Source of the DNA: Firmicutes bacterium AM31-12AC
Lineage (GTDB): Bacteria > Bacillota > Clostridia > Lachnospirales > Lachnospiraceae
NCBI GenBank assembly: GCA_003480425.1
Contig: QUJA01000002.1
Location: 62,001-126,000 of the forward strand
Direction of reading: 5' to 3'
Length of the DNA stretch: 64,000 nt
The translations under genes were made by a program, and so were the position numbers. The stretch's first letter is position 1; every line of letters begins with the position of its first letter. The notes beneath the pieces are model-generated. The model was not told the origin of the DNA, made no database searches, and saw nothing but the letters and a program-made list of their open reading frames with translations. Shown in pieces: positions 28,656-37,876 of this stretch.

Positions 28656-29397
28656 GCAGCATGCAGCACATCCTTATGAGATTTCCAGGATCCACTGCAA
28701 AATATATACAATAGAAGAACTGTGCTATTATCTGTGTAATAATCTTTATCTGATCGATTACACCATTATGAATGAGCAATTGTGTAACTGGCTGGACGAA
28801 GAATTAGGACTTTCTGCTTTGTCAGAGCAATTGCGAGAGATGATGCAGATGCATGGTTCAGTAGAAAAATTTGTACTGACGATATTAAAGGAATCAAAGA
28901 TTTACCGTGAAGCACAGATGATACGAATTCAAAATGTTCTGGAACGTCTGAAAAACCAGAAAGACATTGAGCGCCAGAAATTCAAAGGAGATAATCTGCT
29001 GGAAAGCGGAGAAATTGAAGAGGCAATCCTTGTTTATCAGGAAATATTAAATGAAGAGCGTGACGAAAGTGTAGAGGATAAGTTTTATGGACAAATCTAT
29101 GCAGGATTGGGTGCAGCATACGGAAAATTATTCTTATATCAGGAAGCTGCCAAAATGTATGATCATGCGTATAAAATTTGTGAAGATAAAAAATATTTAA
29201 AACCATATCTTTATGCATCTTACAAATATATGTCAATGGAAGAATATCATATTTTACTTACAAAACACGCGGACTATGTGGAAGTGAATGCACAGATGCG
29301 CCAAGAAGTAGAAGATATAAAAGCAAAATCATTGTCAGAGAATAACGAAATACAAATTGATGAGTGGAAACGCAAATATCGTAGGAGTAATATATAA
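28630..29397 (+). CDS. TPR-repeat protein, third gene of the DUF5717/5716 locus
   Basis: A ~255-residue cytoplasmic protein. The first ~100 residues are helical without a known motif (IHCKIYTIEELCYYLCNNLYLIDY). Residues ~120-220 contain tetratricopeptide units (KFKGDNLLESGEIEEAILVYQEIL, then AGLGAAYGKLFLYQEAAKMYDHAYKI). TPRs bind peptides and often serve as co-chaperones. The ATG at 28630 is correctly spaced from AGGAGG (28619-28624); an ATG three bases earlier is too close. It overlaps the preceding gene by 26 nt. The combination of an ASKHA-fold protein, a TPR protein and a giant repeat protein suggests one complex. Confidence 0.75.
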   Translation: MGNLVLCHEQHAAHPYEISRIHCKIYTIEELCYYLCNNLYLIDYTIMNEQLCNWLDEELGLSALSEQLREMMQMHGSVEKFVLTILKESKIYREAQMIRIQNVLERLKNQKDIERQKFKGDNLLESGEIEEAILVYQEILNEERDESVEDKFYGQIYAGLGAAYGKLFLYQEAAKMYDHAYKICEDKKYLKPYLYASYKYMSMEEYHILLTKHADYVEVNAQMRQEVEDIKAKSLSENNEIQIDEWKRKYRRSNI

Positions 29398-29415
29398 GTT
29401 ATGTGCAGTCAATAA

Positions 29416-29444
29416 TTGACAAGTATCTTAAAATGTGTTACACT
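29416..29444 (+). promoter_or_regulatory. Promoter of the amino-acid ABC transporter operon
   Basis: TTGACA (29416-29421) and TACACT (29439-29444) are separated by 17 bases. The first gene starts about 78 bases downstream. Confidence 0.65.
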
Positions 29445-29521
29445 GCCTAAGTAATTTAGCGTGGTAAAGCGGTCAATTGATAAAAGAATGACGCAAACCA
29501 CCGACGCAGGAGGGTGATACA

Positions 29522-30373
29522 ATGAAAAAGAAATTGGCAGTAGTATTGATTGCAGCGTTGACAGTATCAACAATGGCAGTGGGATGCGGAAGCAGTAAAG
29601 ATTCTTCATCTACAGATACAAAAGAGACAAAAACAGAAAGCACGAAGGATTCAGTATCAAATGGAGGCAATACTTTTACAGTAGGATTTGATGCAGAATA
29701 TCCACCATATGGATACATGGATGATGACGGAGAATATACAGGTTTTGACTTGGAACTTGCACAGGCAGTATGTGATCTGGAAGGCTGGACACTTGTAAAA
29801 AAACCAATCAACTGGGATTCAAAAGATATGGAATTAAATTCTGGTTCTATTGATTGCATCTGGAATGGATTTACAATGAATGGAAGAGAAGATGATTACA
29901 CATTCTCTACACCATATGTTGATAACAGCCAGGTAATCGTAGTTGCTGAAAATTCAGGAATTGAAAAACTTTCAGATCTTGCAGGAAAGACAGTAGGTGT
30001 GCAGGCAGCTTCCGCAGCACTTGATCTTCTGAACAGCGAAGAAGAGGGTGGACAGAAAGCACTGGCAGATACATTCGGTTCTCTTAACGAGTTTGCTGAT
30101 TACAATACAGCATTTACAGAGCTTCAGGCAGGAGCGCTGGATGCACTTGCAATTGATATCGGTGTTGCAAAATATCAGATTAATTCCAGAGGAGACGGAT
30201 ATAAAATCCTGGATGAAACTTTGAATACAGAGCAGTATGCGATTGGATTCAAAAAAGGAAATACAGAGCTTTGCGACAAAGTGAATGCAGATTTAGAGAA
30301 ACTGGCAGAAGATGGTACAGTTGAAAAACTGGCAGAGAAATATGAAATTGCCGATATGGTAACATTAAAATAA
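29522..30373 (+). CDS. Polar amino-acid ABC transporter substrate-binding lipoprotein
   Basis: A 283-residue family 3 solute-binding protein. The signal peptide ends with a lipobox (AVGCGSS, Cys near residue 22), so it is tethered outside the membrane. After a Ser/Thr/Lys linker come the signatures FTVGFDAEYPPYGYMDDDGEYTGFD, WDSKDMELNSGSIDCIWNGF and VGVQAASAALDLL. It delivers a polar amino acid to the permease and ATPase encoded next; the residue pattern does not let me name the amino acid. The ATG has GGAGGG upstream. A hairpin between this gene and the permease probably gives higher expression of the binding protein. Confidence 0.92.
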   Translation: MKKKLAVVLIAALTVSTMAVGCGSSKDSSSTDTKETKTESTKDSVSNGGNTFTVGFDAEYPPYGYMDDDGEYTGFDLELAQAVCDLEGWTLVKKPINWDSKDMELNSGSIDCIWNGFTMNGREDDYTFSTPYVDNSQVIVVAENSGIEKLSDLAGKTVGVQAASAALDLLNSEEEGGQKALADTFGSLNEFADYNTAFTELQAGALDALAIDIGVAKYQINSRGDGYKILDETLNTEQYAIGFKKGNTELCDKVNADLEKLAEDGTVEKLAEKYEIADMVTLK

Positions 30374-30400
30374 TAAGACAAGATGAATGGTGCAGGATGA

Positions 30401-30440
30401 CTATACCCCTCTGAAGAGATTCAGAGGGGCATAGTTTCGT
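30401..30440 (+). terminator. Intercistronic hairpin after the binding-protein gene
   Basis: Bases 30401-30414 pair with 30421-30434 over 14 positions with one mismatch; only three Ts follow. It is likely a partial terminator or a structure stabilising the upstream mRNA, giving binding protein in excess over permease and ATPase. Confidence 0.65.
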
Positions 30441-30495
30441 TAGCATATAAATGTAAAAAGCAATGGGGAAGTTTTTTCGCATGAGAGGAGGCAAA

Positions 30496-31143
30496 ATGAG
30501 TTTTGAAGTAATGCTGCGTCAGCTTGGCGCAGGGTTTGGACAGACATTTTTAATATTTATTTTAACATTAGTATTTTCGTTGCCGCTTGGAATGGTTGTA
30601 TATTTCGGTAGGGTAAGCAAATTTAAACCAGTTAGCTGGCTGGTTAAAGTATACATTTCTATTATGAGGGGAACACCGTTGATGCTTCAGCTTTTGGTAT
30701 GGTATTTCGGACCATATTATTTGTGGGGAATGAACATAGGTGGATACAAATTGACGGCAATCTTATTGGGCTGTTCTTTAAATTATGCAGCATATTTTGC
30801 AGAAATTTATCGTTCGGGAATTGAATCAATTCCGAAAGGACAGTATGAGGCAGCAACTTTATTGGGATATTCTAAACAGCAGACATTCTGCAAAATTGTA
30901 TTGCCACAGGTCGTGAAAATCGTGTTGCCATCAGTGACAAATGAAGTTATAACACTGGTAAAAGATACATCGCTTGTATACTCATTGTCTTATATTGAAA
31001 TGTTTGCGGTAGCAAAGCAGATTGCGGCGGCTCAGACAACGGTTATGCCGTTCTTTATAGCAGGTGTTTTTTACTATATATTTAACTATGCGGTTGCAGG
31101 TGTGATGGAGCTGCTTGAAAAGAAATTGAATTACTATCGATAG
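30496..31143 (+). CDS. Polar amino-acid ABC transporter permease
   Basis: A ~215-residue HisM/GlnP-type permease with five predicted membrane segments. It contains the expected [18 protein letters not shown] segment and the cytoplasmic EAA loop ([22 protein letters not shown]) that contacts the ATPase. The frame is open from 30463, but GAGGAGG at 30484-30490 marks the ATG at 30496 as the start. It is the second gene of the transporter operon. Confidence 0.93.
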   Translation: MSFEVMLRQLGAGFGQTFLIFILTLVFSLPLGMVVYFGRVSKFKPVSWLVKVYISIMRGTPLMLQLLVWYFGPYYLWGMNIGGYKLTAILLGCSLNYAAYFAEIYRSGIESIPKGQYEAATLLGYSKQQTFCKIVLPQVVKIVLPSVTNEVITLVKDTSLVYSLSYIEMFAVAKQIAAAQTTVMPFFIAGVFYYIFNYAVAGVMELLEKKLNYYR

Positions 31144-31154
31144 GAGACGGCAGT

Positions 31155-31912
31155 ATGAAGCTTTTAGAAATGAATCATATAAAAAGGATTTCGACGGAGT
31201 TCAGGTTATTAAAGATATATCCTTATCCGTTGAACAAGGAGAAATACTTGCTATTATTGGGCCATCCGGTTCTGGAAAATCAACATTACTCCGCTGCGCG
31301 ACAATGTTAGAGACAATAAGCGATGGTGAAATTCTGTATCTGGGGAAAAAGGCGGCCTGGATAGAAAATGGAAAACCAGTATTTCCAAAGAAAGAAGAAA
31401 GAAAAGAGATACAGTCCTGCTTTGGACTGGTATTCCAGAATTTTAATTTATTTCCACATTTTTCTGTAATGAAAAATATAACAGATGCGCCGATTAAAGT
31501 ACAGAAAAGAAAGAAAGAGGAAGTATATAAGGAAGCAAAAGAGCTGCTAAAAAAGATGGGACTGGAGGATAAAGCAGATGCATATCCATATCAGTTGTCC
31601 GGTGGACAGCAGCAGCGTGTGTCAATTGCAAGAGCTCTGGCAATGAAACCGAAGATGTTGTTTTTTGATGAACCAACATCGGCATTGGATCCGGAACTTA
31701 CCGGTGAGATTTTGAAAGTTATCAAAAGTCTGGCGTCAGAGCATATGACTATGGTTATTGTTACACATGAAATGAATTTTGCACGGAAAGTTGCAGATAA
31801 GATTATTTTTATGGATAAAGGTGTAATTGCAGAGGAAGGAACTCCAGAAGAAGTCTTTGCCTCAGATAATGCCAGAATGAAAGAATTTTTGGGAAAACTG
31901 GCAGAAGAATAG
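31155..31912 (+). CDS. Polar amino-acid ABC transporter ATPase, frame broken near 31183
   Basis: The ATP-binding subunit of the transporter. From the ATG at 31155 (GGAGACGG upstream) the frame reads [10 protein letters not shown] and is then lost. Adding one A to the run of five at 31181-31185 restores [21 protein letters not shown] followed by the Walker A motif [13 protein letters not shown], then [13 protein letters not shown] (Q-loop), [16 protein letters not shown] (signature), [14 protein letters not shown] (Walker B) and [11 protein letters not shown] (switch His). Repaired length is about 252 residues, normal for GlnQ-type ATPases. The uncorrected frame from 31304 lacks Walker A. Confidence 0.88.
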
Positions 31913-32004
31913 CATAGGTCTGACAGAAAAAGTGAAAAATTAACCAATATTATTAGGAAGACTTATATATAAAATTTGAAATAAATAATGACTGCGAAGA
32001 CGGG

Positions 32005-32041
32005 CAAGGCGGGTAGAAATGTTGATTTTCAACCTGCCTTG
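32005..32041 (+). terminator. Hairpin between the transporter operon and purF
   Basis: CAAGGCGGGT (32005-32014) pairs with ACCTGCCTTG (32032-32041) with one G-T pair, and an inner GTTGA/TCAAC stem is possible. The following sequence is only moderately T-rich, so it may be a terminator of the transporter or a purF leader structure. Confidence 0.5.
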
Positions 32042-32106
32042 TATTATAATCATCGTGCAGGTTATTCGGCAAAAACAGGATAAAAATAGATGAAGGAGTT
32101 TCATTC

Positions 32107-33534
32107 ATGAGCGAATTTGAAGAAGTAACAACAGGATTGGGTGAAGAGTGTGGTGTCTTTGGTGCTTACGATATGGATGGCGGCGATGTCGCTTCTACAG
32201 TTTATTATGGACTGTTTGCATTGCAGCATCGTGGACAGGAAAGCTGTGGAATCGCAGTGACAGATACATATGGAAAGAGAAAGGTCCTTTCCAAAAAAGG
32301 ATTGGGACATGTCAATGATGTGTTTGATCGTGAGTCTTTGACAGAGCTAAAAGGAAATCTGGGAGTAGGACATGTTCGATACTCTACAGCAGGTGCGACA
32401 CGCGTTGAGAATGCACAGCCATTGGTTATTAATTATGTAAAAGGAACACTCGCAATAGCACATAATGGTAACTTGACAAATGCAGTTGAACTGAGAAAAG
32501 AACTGGAGTACACTGGTGCGATTTTCCAGACGACAATTGATTCGGAAGTAATTGCATACCATATTGCAAGAGAACGTTTGAATACACCTACTGCAGAAAT
32601 CGCAGTGAGAAATGCAATGAAGAAGATTAAAGGTGCGTATGCACTTGTCATCAGCAGTCCGAGAAAAATGATCGGAGCACGTGATCCTTGGGGATTTAAA
32701 CCATTGTGCATAGGAAAAAGAGATAATACTTATCTGCTGGCATCTGAAAGTTGTGCAATCGCTGCAGTTGGTGCAGAATTTGTTCGTGATGTAAAACCAG
32801 GAGAGATTGTTACTATAACAAAAAATGGTATCGCTTCAGATATGAGCATGGCAATTCCAGAGGAAGAACAGGCAAGATGTATTTTTGAGTATATTTATTT
32901 TGCAAGAACAGATAGTACAATTGACAATGTGAATGTATATCATGCAAGAATCACAGCAGGAAAAGCATTGGCAGAATCATACCCGGTTGAGGCAGACCTT
33001 GTAGTAGGTGTTCCGGATTCTGGTCTGGTGGCAGCAAAAGGATATTCTGAAGCATCAGGTATTCCATATGGAATGGCATTTCATAAAAATAGTTATGTAG
33101 GCCGTACATTCATTAAACCAACACAGAGTGAAAGAGAGTCAAGTGTTAAGATTAAGCTGAATGTTATAGAAGAAGTAGTAAAAGGAAAAAGAATTGTAAT
33201 GGTAGATGATTCCATTGTACGTGGAACGACTTGTGCAAATATCATTAAGATGTTAAAAAAGGCCGGAGCAACAGAGGTTCATGTAAGAATCAGTTCACCA
33301 CCGTTTTTATATCCATGCTATTTTGGAACAGATGTTCCATCTAATGAACAGTTGATCGCACACTCACATACAACAGAGCAAATTCGTGAAATGATCGGAG
33401 CAGATTCACTTGGATATATGGAAATTGACAAGCTGAAAGATATGGTTGGAGATTTAAAATATTGTGATGCATGTTTCACAGGAAAATATCCAATCGAGGT
33501 TCCGAATGAAGATGTCAGTCATGCATTCGATTGA
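32107..33534 (+). CDS. purF: Amidophosphoribosyltransferase
   Basis: PurF makes 5-phosphoribosylamine from PRPP and glutamine, the committed step of purine synthesis. The 475-residue product has an 13-residue pro-peptide before the catalytic Cys (GEECGVFGAY), as in the Bacillus-type enzyme that is self-processed. The glutaminase domain shows LQHRGQESCGI and GVGHVRYSTAG; the phosphoribosyltransferase domain has the PRPP loop MVDDSIVRGTTCANI near residue 363. Cysteines in the C-terminal part (PPFLYPCYFGTD, YCDACFTGKYP) match the [4Fe-4S] site of Bacillus-type PurF. purB follows by about 70 bases. Confidence 0.97.
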   Translation: MSEFEEVTTGLGEECGVFGAYDMDGGDVASTVYYGLFALQHRGQESCGIAVTDTYGKRKVLSKKGLGHVNDVFDRESLTELKGNLGVGHVRYSTAGATRVENAQPLVINYVKGTLAIAHNGNLTNAVELRKELEYTGAIFQTTIDSEVIAYHIARERLNTPTAEIAVRNAMKKIKGAYALVISSPRKMIGARDPWGFKPLCIGKRDNTYLLASESCAIAAVGAEFVRDVKPGEIVTITKNGIASDMSMAIPEEEQARCIFEYIYFARTDSTIDNVNVYHARITAGKALAESYPVEADLVVGVPDSGLVAAKGYSEASGIPYGMAFHKNSYVGRTFIKPTQSERESSVKIKLNVIEEVVKGKRIVMVDDSIVRGTTCANIIKMLKKAGATEVHVRISSPPFLYPCYFGTDVPSNEQLIAHSHTTEQIREMIGADSLGYMEIDKLKDMVGDLKYCDACFTGKYPIEVPNEDVSHAFD

Positions 33535-33605
33535 AGCACTTGACGAGGCTTTTTAATATCTTATATAATAGATTTTAACAGGATACAACAAAGGAGAATA
33601 CAATT

Positions 33606-35039
33606 ATGGCAACAGACCGTTATACAAGTCCGCTTTCAGAGCGTTACGCAAGTAAAGAAATGCAGTATATTTTTTCTCAGGACAAGAAATTCAAAACATG
33701 GAGAAAGTTATGGATCGCACTTGCAGAGACAGAAAAAGAATTAGGACTCAATATTACTGATGAGCAGATTGAAGAATTAAAAGCACATGCAGAGGATATT
33801 AATTATGATGTTGCAAGAGAACGTGAAAAAGTTGTACGTCATGATGTAATGTCACATGTATATGCATATGGCGTACAGTGTCCAAAAGCAAAAGGTATCA
33901 TCCACCTTGGTGCAACATCATGTTATGTTGGAGATAACACAGATATTATCGTAATGGCAGAGGCTTTAAAACTTGTTCGTACAAAGTTGGTTAATGTAAT
34001 TGCTGAGCTGGCAAAATTTGCTGATGAGTATAAAGCACAGCCTACACTTGCATTTACTCACTTTCAGCCGGCACAGCCAACAACAGTTGGTAAGAGAGCA
34101 ACTTTATGGATGCAGGAATTTGAGATGGATTTAGAAGATCTTGAATATGTACTTGAGAGCTTGAAATTGCTTGGTTCAAAGGGAACAACAGGAACACAGG
34201 CAAGCTTTTTGGAACTTTTTGACGGAGATCAGGAGACAATCGACAAGATTGATCCGATGATTGCTGAAAAACTTGGATTTAAAGCTTGTTATCCGGTATC
34301 AGGTCAGACATATTCACGTAAAGTGGATACAAGAGTGCTCAATGTACTTGCAGGTATTGCGGCAAGTGCACACAAATTCTCAAATGATATCCGTCTTCTT
34401 CAGCACTTGAAAGAAGTAGAAGAGCCATTTGAGAAGACACAGATTGGTTCTTCAGCAATGGCTTATAAGAGAAATCCGATGAGAAGTGAGCGTATCGCAT
34501 CACTTTCCAGATATGTGATGATCGATGCTTTGAATCCGGCAATCACTTCAGCTACACAGTGGTTTGAGAGAACATTGGATGATTCAGCAAACAAACGTCT
34601 CAGTGTACCAGAGGGATTTCTTGCAATTGATGGTATTTTGGATCTGTGCCTGAACGTAGTTGATGGTCTGGTTGTATATCCAAAAGTAATAGAGAAACGT
34701 CTGATGGCAGAGCTTCCATTTATGGCAACAGAAAATATCATGATGGATGCAGTAAAAGCAGGCGGAGACAGACAGGAATTACATGAGAGAATCCGTGAAT
34801 TGTCTATGGAAGCAGGAAGAAATGTAAAAGAAAAAGGTCTGGATAACAATCTGCTTGAACTTATTGCAGCAGATTCAGCGTTCAACCTTTCATTGGAAGA
34901 CCTTCAGAAGACAATGGAACCATCAAGATATGTAGGACGTGCAAAAGAGCAGGTTGATGCATATTTGAATCGTGTGATTCGTCCATTGTTAGAGAAGAAC
35001 AAAGAAGTGCTTGGTGTAAAAGCAGAGATTAACGTATAA
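33606..35039 (+). CDS. purB: Adenylosuccinate lyase
   Basis: PurB catalyses two fumarate-releasing steps in purine synthesis (SAICAR to AICAR, adenylosuccinate to AMP). The 477-residue product has HLGATSCYVGDNTD near residue 99, THFQPAQPTTVGKR near 152 and the flexible active-site loop GSSAMAYKRNPMRSERI near 283-299, the fumarase/aspartase superfamily signature. The ATG follows AAAGGAG. It shares a transcription direction with purF and ends at a terminator. Confidence 0.97.
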   Translation: MATDRYTSPLSERYASKEMQYIFSQDKKFKTWRKLWIALAETEKELGLNITDEQIEELKAHAEDINYDVAREREKVVRHDVMSHVYAYGVQCPKAKGIIHLGATSCYVGDNTDIIVMAEALKLVRTKLVNVIAELAKFADEYKAQPTLAFTHFQPAQPTTVGKRATLWMQEFEMDLEDLEYVLESLKLLGSKGTTGTQASFLELFDGDQETIDKIDPMIAEKLGFKACYPVSGQTYSRKVDTRVLNVLAGIAASAHKFSNDIRLLQHLKEVEEPFEKTQIGSSAMAYKRNPMRSERIASLSRYVMIDALNPAITSATQWFERTLDDSANKRLSVPEGFLAIDGILDLCLNVVDGLVVYPKVIEKRLMAELPFMATENIMMDAVKAGGDRQELHERIRELSMEAGRNVKEKGLDNNLLELIAADSAFNLSLEDLQKTMEPSRYVGRAKEQVDAYLNRVIRPLLEKNKEVLGVKAEINV

Positions 35040-35097
35040 AGTACAGAACAAAAATACAGCTTTACCGGACATCCTGTTAAGATTTGAAGAAAAAAGC

Positions 35098-35137
35098 AAA
35101 GGAATGTTGCATTTGATTGCAGCGTTCCTTTTTCTTT
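35098..35137 (+). terminator. Intrinsic terminator after purB
   Basis: Bases 35098-35110 pair with 35119-35131 (two G-T pairs), followed by a T-rich run. Confidence 0.8.
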
Positions 35138-35229
35138 TATAGAATTTTTCACAATTGGCAAAAAATGTAAATAGCTTTGTCTATAAAATGTTGCCGAATC
35201 TATAGAATAAGAGATGGTGAGGGATAACT

Positions 35230-36255
35230 ATGGAAGGATGTTTGGAAATTTATGGATTTTACAGACCAATTATAAAACGTACAATTGTGGGGATGTTGTG
35301 TGTTGCTATTTTAACAGGTGCTGTATTTTCAAGAAAAGCTGTAGGAACAAAAGAATATTTAAGTGCAGAAAAGCAAGAAGAAACAGGAAATGATATTGCA
35401 GTAAGTAAAATGGAGAAAATTGTTGCAGCAGAATCTCAGGAGATTATAGTAAGTGAGCCGGACAAAACTGTTATGGCAGAGGCGAAAGACAATCTTGCAG
35501 AGAAAGAGGAAGCTATAATTGCGGCTGAATCGAAAGTAAATATTGTAGACGTACCAAAGAATATAATCGTAGATGGAACAAAAGACATTATTATGGATAC
35601 ACCAAAGAATACGGTTGTGGATGAAGCAAAAGATGTTATCACAGACGAACCGAAGGATACGATTGTGGATGAAGCAAAAGATGTTATCACAGATGAGCCG
35701 AAGGATACGATTGTGAATGAATCAAATGATATTCCGAAAAATGATACGGAAGAAAGTGAGGATGCCAAAACAGATATTGCAGAGACAGCAACGCCATTTT
35801 TAATTGATGAAGCCGGAATGCTTTATGGAATCAATGAAGAAATGCTGGATTGTAGAAGTGGTGTATTGGAACTTCCATCAGAAAATTGCGTCGGAATCCG
35901 CAGTCATGCATTTATAAATGGCTTTACTGATATTTATGAGATTTACATACCATCTAATATCTCAGTGATTGAAACAGGTGCCTTTGATGGGATTGATAAT
36001 TTATTTGATATTATGGTGGAAGAAGGAAATATAAATTACACCTCAATTGATGGTGTGCTATATGATGAAGAAGAAATAACATTATTAGCATTTCCGGCAG
36101 GAAGAACAGGAGGATATATTGTTCCGACACAGACAGAAAGAATTGCAGCAAATGCATTTGCACAGACAGGATTGTCGGTGATTGATATTCGTGACTGTGG
36201 AACGCTTTTGATAGAAGATGACAGGGCAGCACAATTGGTGAGATGTGAACAGTAA
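35230..36255 (+). CDS. BspA-like leucine-rich repeat protein with octapeptide repeat stalk
   Basis: A 341-residue protein with an N-terminal membrane segment (about residues 14-36), probably a signal anchor. Residues ~95-180 are an acidic stalk of eight-residue units of the form x-I-V-D-x-x-K-D/N, of which two 48-bp copies are nearly identical. The C-terminal ~140 residues contain BspA/LRR_5-type units (GIRSHAFINGFTDIYEIYIPSNISVIETGAFDG; SIDGVLYDEEEITLLAFPAG; ERIAANAFAQTG). Such proteins often act at the cell surface in adhesion; no LPxTG or other wall anchor is seen. It lies alone between purB and gltX. Function unknown. Confidence 0.72.
   Translation: MEGCLEIYGFYRPIIKRTIVGMLCVAILTGAVFSRKAVGTKEYLSAEKQEETGNDIAVSKMEKIVAAESQEIIVSEPDKTVMAEAKDNLAEKEEAIIAAESKVNIVDVPKNIIVDGTKDIIMDTPKNTVVDEAKDVITDEPKDTIVDEAKDVITDEPKDTIVNESNDIPKNDTEESEDAKTDIAETATPFLIDEAGMLYGINEEMLDCRSGVLELPSENCVGIRSHAFINGFTDIYEIYIPSNISVIETGAFDGIDNLFDIMVEEGNINYTSIDGVLYDEEEITLLAFPAGRTGGYIVPTQTERIAANAFAQTGLSVIDIRDCGTLLIEDDRAAQLVRCEQ
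35620..35715 (+). repeat. 48-bp tandem repeat inside the repeat-protein gene
   Basis: Two copies of a 48-bp unit (35620-35667 and 35668-35715) differ at very few positions and encode 16 residues each, that is two octapeptides (DEAKDVIT, DEPKDTIV). Weaker octapeptide copies lie upstream. Such a unit is prone to copy-number change. Confidence 0.8.
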
Positions 36256-36258
36256 CAC

Positions 36259-36287
36259 TTGAACATTTATCCCACTTGCTTTATAAT
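36259..36287 (+). promoter_or_regulatory. Sigma-A-type promoter of gltX
   Basis: TTGAAC (36259-36264) and a perfect TATAAT (36282-36287) are 17 bases apart, starting just after the stop of the preceding gene. A small hairpin (CTGTTTGT/ACAAACAG, about 36308-36331) lies in the leader. Confidence 0.7.
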
Positions 36288-36379
36288 AGAGCGTGGCTTT
36301 AATGTTGCTGTTTGTAAATGTACAAACAGTGATATTTGAATAGAATTATGTTAAAAAACAAGAAGTGGAGAATGAAAAA

Positions 36380-37833
36380 ATGAGTAAGGTAAGAACAAGA
36401 TTTGCACCAAGCCCAACAGGAAGAATGCATGTTGGAAATCTACGTACAGCACTTTATGCATATTTGATTGCAAAACATGAGGGAGGAGATTTTATCCTTC
36501 GTGTAGAAGATACAGACCAGGAAAGATTTGTGGAGGGAGCACTTGATATTATTTATCGTACACTTGCCAAGACAGGTCTTGTACACGATGAAGGTCCGGA
36601 TAAGGATAAAGGCTATGGCCATATGTTCAGAGTGAGCGTAACGCACAGGGAATATATTTAAAATATGCGAAGCAGCTTGTTGAGCAGGGAGATGCATACT
36701 ATTGTTTCTGTGATAAAGAACGTTTAGAGTCTCTGAAGACATCTGTATCAGAAAATGGAACAGAGATTGTGGTATATGACAAGCATTGTCTGAATTTATC
36801 AAAAGAAGAAGTAGAAGCAAACCTGGCAGCAGGAAAACCATGGGTTATTCGTTTGAATGTACCAAATGAAGGAACAACAACATTCCATGACGAGATTTAT
36901 GGTGATATTACAGTGCCAAATGCAGAATTAGATGATATGATCCTGATTAAGTCAGACGGATATCCAACATACAATTTTGCAAATGTAGTAGATGACCACT
37001 TGATGGAGATCACACATGTTGTAAGAGGAAATGAGTACCTTTCTTCTGCACCAAAATATAACAGATTATATGAGGCATTTGGATGGGAAGTACCGATATA
37101 TGTGCACTGTCCATTAATCACGGATGAGAACCATAAGAAGTTAAGCAAGCGTTGCGGACACTCTTCATATGAGGATTTGATCGACCAGGGATTTATTTCT
37201 GAAGCGGTTGTGAATTATGTGGCACTTCTTGGATGGTGTCCAACAGACAATCGTGAGATCTTTAGCTTAGAAGAGCTGGTAGAAGCATTTGACTACAGAC
37301 ATATGAGTAAGTCTCCGGCAGTCTTTGATACTGTGAAATTAAAATGGATGAATGGTGAGTACCTGAAAGCAATGGATGATGATTGTTTCTATGAGATGGC
37401 AGAACCATATATCAAAGAAGTTGTCACAAAAGAGTTTGATCTGAGAAAAATCGCAGCACTTGTTAAGTCAAGAATTGAGATTCTGCCTGACATCAAAGAT
37501 CAGATAGATTTCTTTGAGGAAGTTCCGGAATACGATGTTGCATTGTATACACATAAGAAAATGAAAACAAATCCAGAGAATTCACTGGAATTATTAAAAG
37601 AAGTTGTTCCTGTACTGGAAGCTCAGGATGATTTTAGCAACGATGCTTTATTTGAGACATTGAAAGCATTTGCAACGGAAAAGGAATACAAGGTAGGTTA
37701 TGTAATGTGGCCAATCCGTACTGCAATTTCAGGAAAGCAGAATACACCTGGAGGTGCTACAGAGCTTATGGAGGTTCTTGGAAAAGAAGAATCACTGAGT
37801 CGTCTGAAAGCAGGAATTGAAAAACTGTCATAA
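36380..37833 (+). CDS. gltX: Glutamyl-tRNA synthetase, frame broken near 36619
   Basis: GltX charges tRNA-Glu (and, in many Firmicutes, tRNA-Gln). The first part starts at ATG 36380 and carries the HIGH-type motif [19 protein letters not shown] and [12 protein letters not shown]. The frame is lost after KGYG. The next frame carries [29 protein letters not shown], and from there the protein is complete to [12 protein letters not shown] (KMSKS-type loop) and the anticodon-binding end. One missing C at 36619-36620 (restoring [11 protein letters not shown]) explains the break; repaired length is about 484 residues. As an essential gene it is most unlikely to be truly broken. Confidence 0.92.
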
Positions 37834-37876
37834 TTCAAATAGCACTTGTAAAAAGATAGATTTGAAAGAGGTAAAG

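Noticed and set aside
32042..32106. Purine riboswitch before purF
   Set aside because: The leader has a simple hairpin only and lacks the three-way junction core sequences of the purine class.
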